Positions 58,221-64,000 of a stretch of DNA of 64,000 nt are shown in pieces. Position 1 is the stretch's first letter; each line of letters opens with the position of its first letter. The stretch is from Drosophila pseudoobscura. Taxonomy: Eukaryota; Arthropoda; Insecta; Diptera; Drosophilidae. The stretch lies in contig NC_046683.1 in the NCBI RefSeq assembly GCF_009870125.1, positions 39,757,869-39,821,868 of the forward strand, written 5' to 3'. A program made the position numbers and the translations under genes. A model generated the notes under the pieces. It was given only the letters and a program-made list of their open reading frames with translations. It had not been told where the DNA came from and did no database searches.

Positions 58221-61200
58221 ACCCCTCTGGGATGATGATTCATGACACTGATAAACAGCTGTTTTTTCTGATTGTTTTGGATCTTATTGTTCGCTTGATA
58301 ATGGGACAGCGCGACTGCGGGATCTGGTTTTGGTTTCAGTTTCTGGTTTATAATTTACGTATTTGTCTTGTTTTTTGTTTGCTAATTAAGCGCAGTGCTG
58401 TTTAGTCTGTAAAACTGTTTCAACTGTGAAACTGTTCTGCTAAAAGGTGCTACCTCAAACTGCGACTGCTCTCTGGAAAAGCAATGGCAAAGAGGCATAG
58501 CGGAAGAATTTGTTGCTGTGGTTTTTTTTTGCTAACTAGGCGCAGGTGCTGTTTAAACAGAACACCTCAAACTGCGGTTGATCAAGGTGTTGTTCCATGG
58601 GAGAGCAGAGAGAGAGGGAGAGAAAGCTTTAAGCTTCTGTTGAGCCAACAACAAAATACAAGTGAAAAACAGCTGATCTTTAAAGACCTGTTCTAGCAAA
58701 ACTATGATATTAAAAACAAATTATTTGGATTTTTAGAGGCTGTTGTCTGGCTCCCGGTAATCGAACAGTGCGTTCCAAGCTGATAAATATCGCCTGGTTG
58801 AATGCTTTAAGCTGTCGTCGGACCAATTTTTAAGTCCGCAAAAAATCAAAAATCACTGCCATAAGGTGATGGGAGGGGACTTTGGGCTCTTCTCTCAAAG
58901 CAAACTAAATCCGGCTGCTCTGCCTAAGCCGCGCCATCGAATGGAGCCTGAGCTCGAGCCGGGAACTGGGCTTCCCAGAGCCGCTTCGATGACAACACGC
59001 AAAATGTAAATGTTTGCTGTCATTGAGTCGAAAATGTTGGCAGGGGCCCAAACCAAACCGTTAATAAACTCTCTAGGTGCAGGAGGATGGAGGATGGAGG
59101 ATGGCGGATACTGAATGGTGAATGGTGGGTGCACAGTGCAAAGGAGAGAGAGACGAAAGCGTGCTCGATTTACATGAGCAAACACGACGGCGGGAGACCA
59201 AACCCACCCACGCTCGAAGAGGCGAATGGAAAACCAGAAAAAGGATACTATTGATACCCTTACAGAGCTACATATATACCCTTTGGCAACTATAGAACTT
59301 AGTTATCCGATTTAGCGACATGATAATAATCGTGATAATAATCGTTATTGCAACAAAGACTTGACTCTCCATCCATGGTTTTCAAGATACTTCCATACAT
59401 ATTACATATGATTTAATCGTCCGAATATCCCAAGTATAACATCTGTTTACTATACAGCGCGATAGAAACGCCTCGTAAAAACCGTGTGATACCCGATGAT
59501 CTGTTAGGGTATGATGAAAAGAACTCTGGGCGCTTGGATTTGGATTTGCAATGCAAACATGTGTGCTGCTCTCCTACACCACGCTGTGCTCCACCCATCC
59601 CCATCCCATCCCCTTCCCCATTCCCCATCCCCCCACCCAAACCAATTCCCTTTGTTTGTCTATTTTGTTCGGCTGCCTCAAAGATGCAGCTTTTGAGAAA
59701 TATTCCTCAAATTCATTGAATTTCCCCAGGAAAAAAATTGGTCGTGTGTGTGCCGTGCCGAACAGAGACGGAGGCGTGAGTCGAAGAGTCGAAGAGTGGG
59801 AGAATGGTAGTTGTAGTGGGTGGATGGCCCACTGTGCGAACCTGCGGAAATTCAAACGGAATCAAAGCGAAAAGTTCGACAAAAAATCATCGAGCACTAA
59901 AAAAATAAGAATCGACTGAAAACACGAGGGTGTGTATGGATATCTGAATAGAGAAGCAGCAGCATCCCCGTCCCCATGGACCCCATCATATATCAACAAC
60001 GGCTGTCAGTCAGTCAATCCTGGAGTGTTTGGCAAAGGCACAGCAGGCCAGAATGACAGTAGGACAGAAGGACAGGAGGCGTACCCACAAAGCCAAAGAA
60101 AAGAAAAGAAAACCAAAGCAAAGAAGACTCTGGCAGTGAAGTGTGTGCCAAAAATAAAAAGAGTTTCTGTTTCTGTTTTGGATTCAGGATTCAGGACGAT
60201 AGTGGGGGCCCGGGACCCGGGACCCCGGCAAACACGAATAATTTGACTTTATCTAAGCGCCAGTCAACCGAAGCGCTTTAGAAAGGAGCTCTGCCCCACA
60301 AAGAAAAAGAAAGGAAGGAAGAAAAGAGAAGCTAAACAATAAACGAAGGAAAGTGAACGCAGAGGTAGAGGTGAACAAGGGAAAGGCCTCGACAAAAGGT
60401 GGTACAATAAGTGAGAGAAAGTGAGAGCGATTATTCCAGCAGCGATTTAAAGATTCGATTTAGATATGTCCATCAATTCTACTATGCTAACTGTACAAGA
60501 TTTTCCAGCCTTGGGTCCGAGGGACCTGCTTGAACCTATTTTTGCAGCCACAGCACATGCTCTGACTCTTAAACAGAGTGTCTTAGCAGCACTCGCTCTG
60601 TTGTTCTCTCTCACTGACTAGCTTAGCGAATTGTGAGTCTTCTGGAAAATGACATAGAGCGCGCAGCACCTTTCTCTTCCTCGTTTTCTTAACTGTGTTT
60701 CGAAGATTCGTGGAATTTCGCGTTGGTATTATAGGGATTAGTGCCTTATTTTAATGATGTAAGTGCAAAAAAGTGGAATTTGCTCTAAATTGTCTTATAA
60801 TATTATAATAATCCCATCCACATAAGTCTGGATACAAAATGTAGTTGCTCTAGCTCTTACAGTCTCTAAGCACGGACGCACAGACAGACTTGGCTCAATC
60901 GACTCGGCTATTGATACTGATCATGTATATACTTTTTGGGGGTCGAAAACGCTTCCTTCTGGACGTTACACAAATCCCCTTTCACCCACAAACCTAAAAT
61001 ACACCTCTATACTCATTTTGAGTATCGGGTATAATGAGTACTATAAACCACCACGGTGAAAAGAGTACATATTGTAGCATGTCTGGGAATTAGGTAAGCC
61101 TATCATACGAATACTCGTACACATGAGACTGAAATTATTTTATGTGTGGTTTGATTATCTGCAAAAATAAAGAAGTTTGCCAGGGCCGAAAGGGGGAGAA

Positions 61201-64000
61201 TTTGATGAAGGATCTGTAGGAAGTGGAGGAAGATGTGGTTCGGCTGTCTGGCTGGCAAATTAAAATTAATTTAATTGCACTGCGATGGCAAATCGAATTA
61301 AGCTGTATGCTCGTACAAAAAAGAGAAGGCGAGGTACTTTAAACTTGTGTCGCAGAAAACAAGATACCCTATAGGAAGATTTTACAGACGAACTTCATCA
61401 TTCTGTGTGTAAAATAAATTGAACGGAATGATTCTTAACATATCTGTGGTATACCCGATTCAGTAAAAAGGAAGCACCATATCTGCTTTAAAGAGAAGAT
61501 AGCACAGCTTCAGCTCATACTCAGACTCAATATACCCCCGTACTACGTTGCTACCCAATGGAGCTACTGGCAACGTTTCGCTGCATGCCTGCAAACATGC
61601 AACCACAACAACATTGAGAATGTGGCAAGCAGCAAGTAGCATCGTTTGGTGTCGCCGCAAACGCATTCAATTGAATATATTAATGCAAATTAACCCATTA
61701 AAGCCTCCCGATGTCATAGATGGTTGCACATGGCACATGGCAGGGAGCAGGGAGTAGAAAGGACATCAGAAGAGGGGCTGGAGGATAAGTTGAACGAAAG
61801 GGGAGTTGAATGGGAGATATGAAGAGCCAGCACAGTGAACCACAGGACAGAGTACCATCGACTTTATCTCTTAAGGTTCGTTTCTCGATTAAGATTATTT
61901 CTTTAAGATGTTCTCTTTCAGAGGATATTAGGATATATTTTGAATGCAAATAATTGAGATCTCTGTACTGATCGGAGTACTATATCAACTGCAAGAGTAT
62001 CATACAGTTTTTGTTGTCGTACCCTGCCTCCCGTTTCTTCGTTCTTATACGTGGATGCTGTTGGGCGTTGGGGGTTGGGTGCCTGCCTCCAGATCCTGCC
62101 CTGCCAACGTGTTAACATGGGACACAACAATATTGGCCAGATGTTTTTGACGCCAACAGCTCGTAAAACCAGCAACAAAACCCTCGACAGCACTGCCACT
62201 CTCCCACACTGTCTCTCACTCTCGCTCTATCTCTGTTTGCCATATTGCCTATTGCCCCAATATGTGTCCTCTGTTTCGACACGCTCTTAACGTGGCCAAG
62301 GGCCAAAGGGGTGGTGCAACGGGAATTGTCAACATTTTGTGTAACAGCATCAAAATCAATATGCACTCTGTTCCCCTCACCTCCATTGTCCTTCTCCAGC
62401 AGGATGAGGATCGAGGGCTCGAGGCCTCGGAGGTAGGGAGGGGCACAGAGAGTGACGCTGCTAGCTCTTTATAATGATTGCCATTGACTGACGGAATATC
62501 CTTACCGTATGACAGATATCAAGTTGTATGGCAATTGACGCGATGACATGTTGACATTTTTGCTTCATACTCGCCGTACACATGAAGTGGGTTGAAAAGA
62601 GGGGGGGAATGTGTACTCCACTTGTCCACCCACTCTGCGCCCACTACTGTGCCCAATGCACCTCTTTGTCGGTCGTGTATTACAAGTGTGCTGCAGGAAA
62701 ATGCAATTGTTTCCGTCGTCCAGCTGCAAAACAACGGAAGAGCCAGACCGAGCAAAGACTCCACCGACTATGGGAAACCCACAAAACTGAGTTCCTGTAA
62801 ACAAAAATGATTGCCAGGGTATCAAAGCTCCCCCTTTTTCGAGTGACTGCAGGGCATCCCCCAGTCGGCTTTTAATCCTTGGCTTGCGCTCCCTTCAATG
62901 CGGCTCAATGGCAATTCCAGCTGCATTCCTTTCATCAACCTTTTGTTTTCGGGATTTTCCTGGGGTACCTCTCGTGTCACGCGCACTCATCAATCGTGAG
63001 GCAATTGTTGCCCCCCATTCTATGCCACATTACCCTTCCCATCTCTCAACCCATTGACATTATGTGTTTGTTTGGCTTTTTGTGTGTGCTTCTGGCCAAA
63101 AGTTTTCCATTGCGGTTTGTTTTAGTTATTGCATTTCTTTCCACATTGTTTTGCTGTGCCATTTCGGGGTGATATGGGGCTTGGGGTTATGGGGGTTACG
63201 TGGTTGGGGGCTTGGTCAGGGGTATCCTGGAGCTGTGAATTGTTAATCCAAAAAACTGTATTTTCGCCACATTTCTCATTTGGATGTTGCGGTCTGCACT
63301 CAATTTCAATGTGCTACTATCCACTCGCAGAGAGAGGGGGGGAGAGAGAGAGAGTGCGGAGCGAATGGACACGTTGGTAACCCCATCGCCCCTGATTTCA
63401 TTCCCCATAACTCTCATCCGATTTTCACTGGGATTAGTCTTTCCTCCGTTCGCTGGCACATCCTGCATGAATTGATTTTGCATTCTAATTAACATTTCTG
63501 CCATTTTTTTCGGACATGTCCATTATGAAAATCTCACTCATGACAGTCGAAAGCCAAATAATCCCCCGATTTCGGGAGTGCAAATTGATTAACAAATGTG
63601 CAAGCATTGGACTGACAAAGTGGGGGTACTCATTCCATTTACAATCTTTCTATTAAAGTGAGGTAATATTTCATTCAAATTGATGGTCATTGGGCTCTTT
63701 GAACACCTGGCTTTCAAACAGTATTACTGTTAAGGCCAAGATCTTTTGTGTGTATACTTTTGGGATGCTTGCCTCATTTCAAACTAAATTCAACTTTAAA
63801 TTTTAAAACAGTTAAGCCAAGGAAGGCGTGTCTGGCTGGCGAATACGAGAACCGAGAACGAAAAGCGATCTAGAAAAGCAGGCCAGATCACAAACCAAAA
63901 GTAGGTGGAGGAGTTCCACCACCTGCAGATCCGCGAAAATCATGTGCAAAGACCGCAATTAGAAACTCAGCCATACCGCCTACCATGCGGCGCATGCAAC
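58221..64000. other. Non-coding DNA to the window end
   Basis: GGAGGAT repeats at about 59085-59110; purine-rich, 5'UTR-like sequence at 60250-60460 followed by a 51-codon frame (60466-60621); otherwise intergenic sequence with scattered GA/TC tracts (for example about 63335-63355). I see no supportable gene or RNA. An unseen larger gene's promoter and leader could lie around 59700-60470. Confidence 0.5.

Noticed and set aside
1-64000. CRISPR arrays, tRNA or rRNA genes
   Set aside because: No direct-repeat/spacer pattern and no tRNA B-box/acceptor structure was found. The only tRNA-like sequence is the retroelement primer-binding site.

Overview
The window is Drosophila nuclear DNA, almost certainly from the X chromosome (Muller element A). 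The evidence is short GT-AG introns of 47-97 nt, Drosophila core-promoter motifs, abundant microsatellites, and a block holding Cdc45, an RNase P Rpp21-type subunit, a gamma-butyrobetaine-dioxygenase-like enzyme and suppressor of white-apricot, su(w[a]). I cannot fix the species. The long GC-rich simple repeats and the gene sizes fit an obscura-group fly, but that is only an impression.

Layout. 1-6175 is a young LTR retrotransposon of the 17.6/297 errantivirus type. Its 5' LTR is cut by the window edge; gag, pol, a shortened env-like ORF and the whole 3' LTR are present. 6176-21509 is 15 kb without a supportable gene, full of simple repeats. 21510-22334 is an unrecognised single-exon gene. 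25561-26999 (-) is a five-exon calmodulin-like EF-hand gene with a long acidic N-terminus. 28184-30241 (+) is a three-exon gene with a huge Gln/Lys/Glu/His tandem repeat and a probable membrane-anchored tail. 34585-35869 (-) holds two small unrecognised genes. 35888-42767 is gene-poor. 42768-44208 (+) may be a small, rearranged or decaying gene.

The compact cluster at 45247-58175 holds Cdc45 (-), Rpp21 (+, sharing a divergent promoter with Cdc45), the BBOX-like dioxygenase (+), a convergent minus-strand gene or pseudogene with an in-frame TGA, su(w[a]) (+), and a secreted TIL-domain protease-inhibitor-like peptide (+). The remainder to 64000 is non-coding as far as I can see.

The genes are housekeeping or regulatory and do not form one pathway: DNA replication (Cdc45), tRNA 5' processing (Rpp21), carnitine-type metabolism (dioxygenase) and splicing control (su(w[a])). 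Points worth follow-up are a possible 41-residue membrane microprotein nested in su(w[a]) intron 2, two stop-free in-frame short introns in su(w[a]), the spliced repeat-rich gene at 28184, the TGA-interrupted minus-strand gene at 49488-49895, and a complete -1 frameshift signal in the retroelement. Exon borders were placed by eye from splice consensus and phase agreement, with no alignment or RNA evidence.
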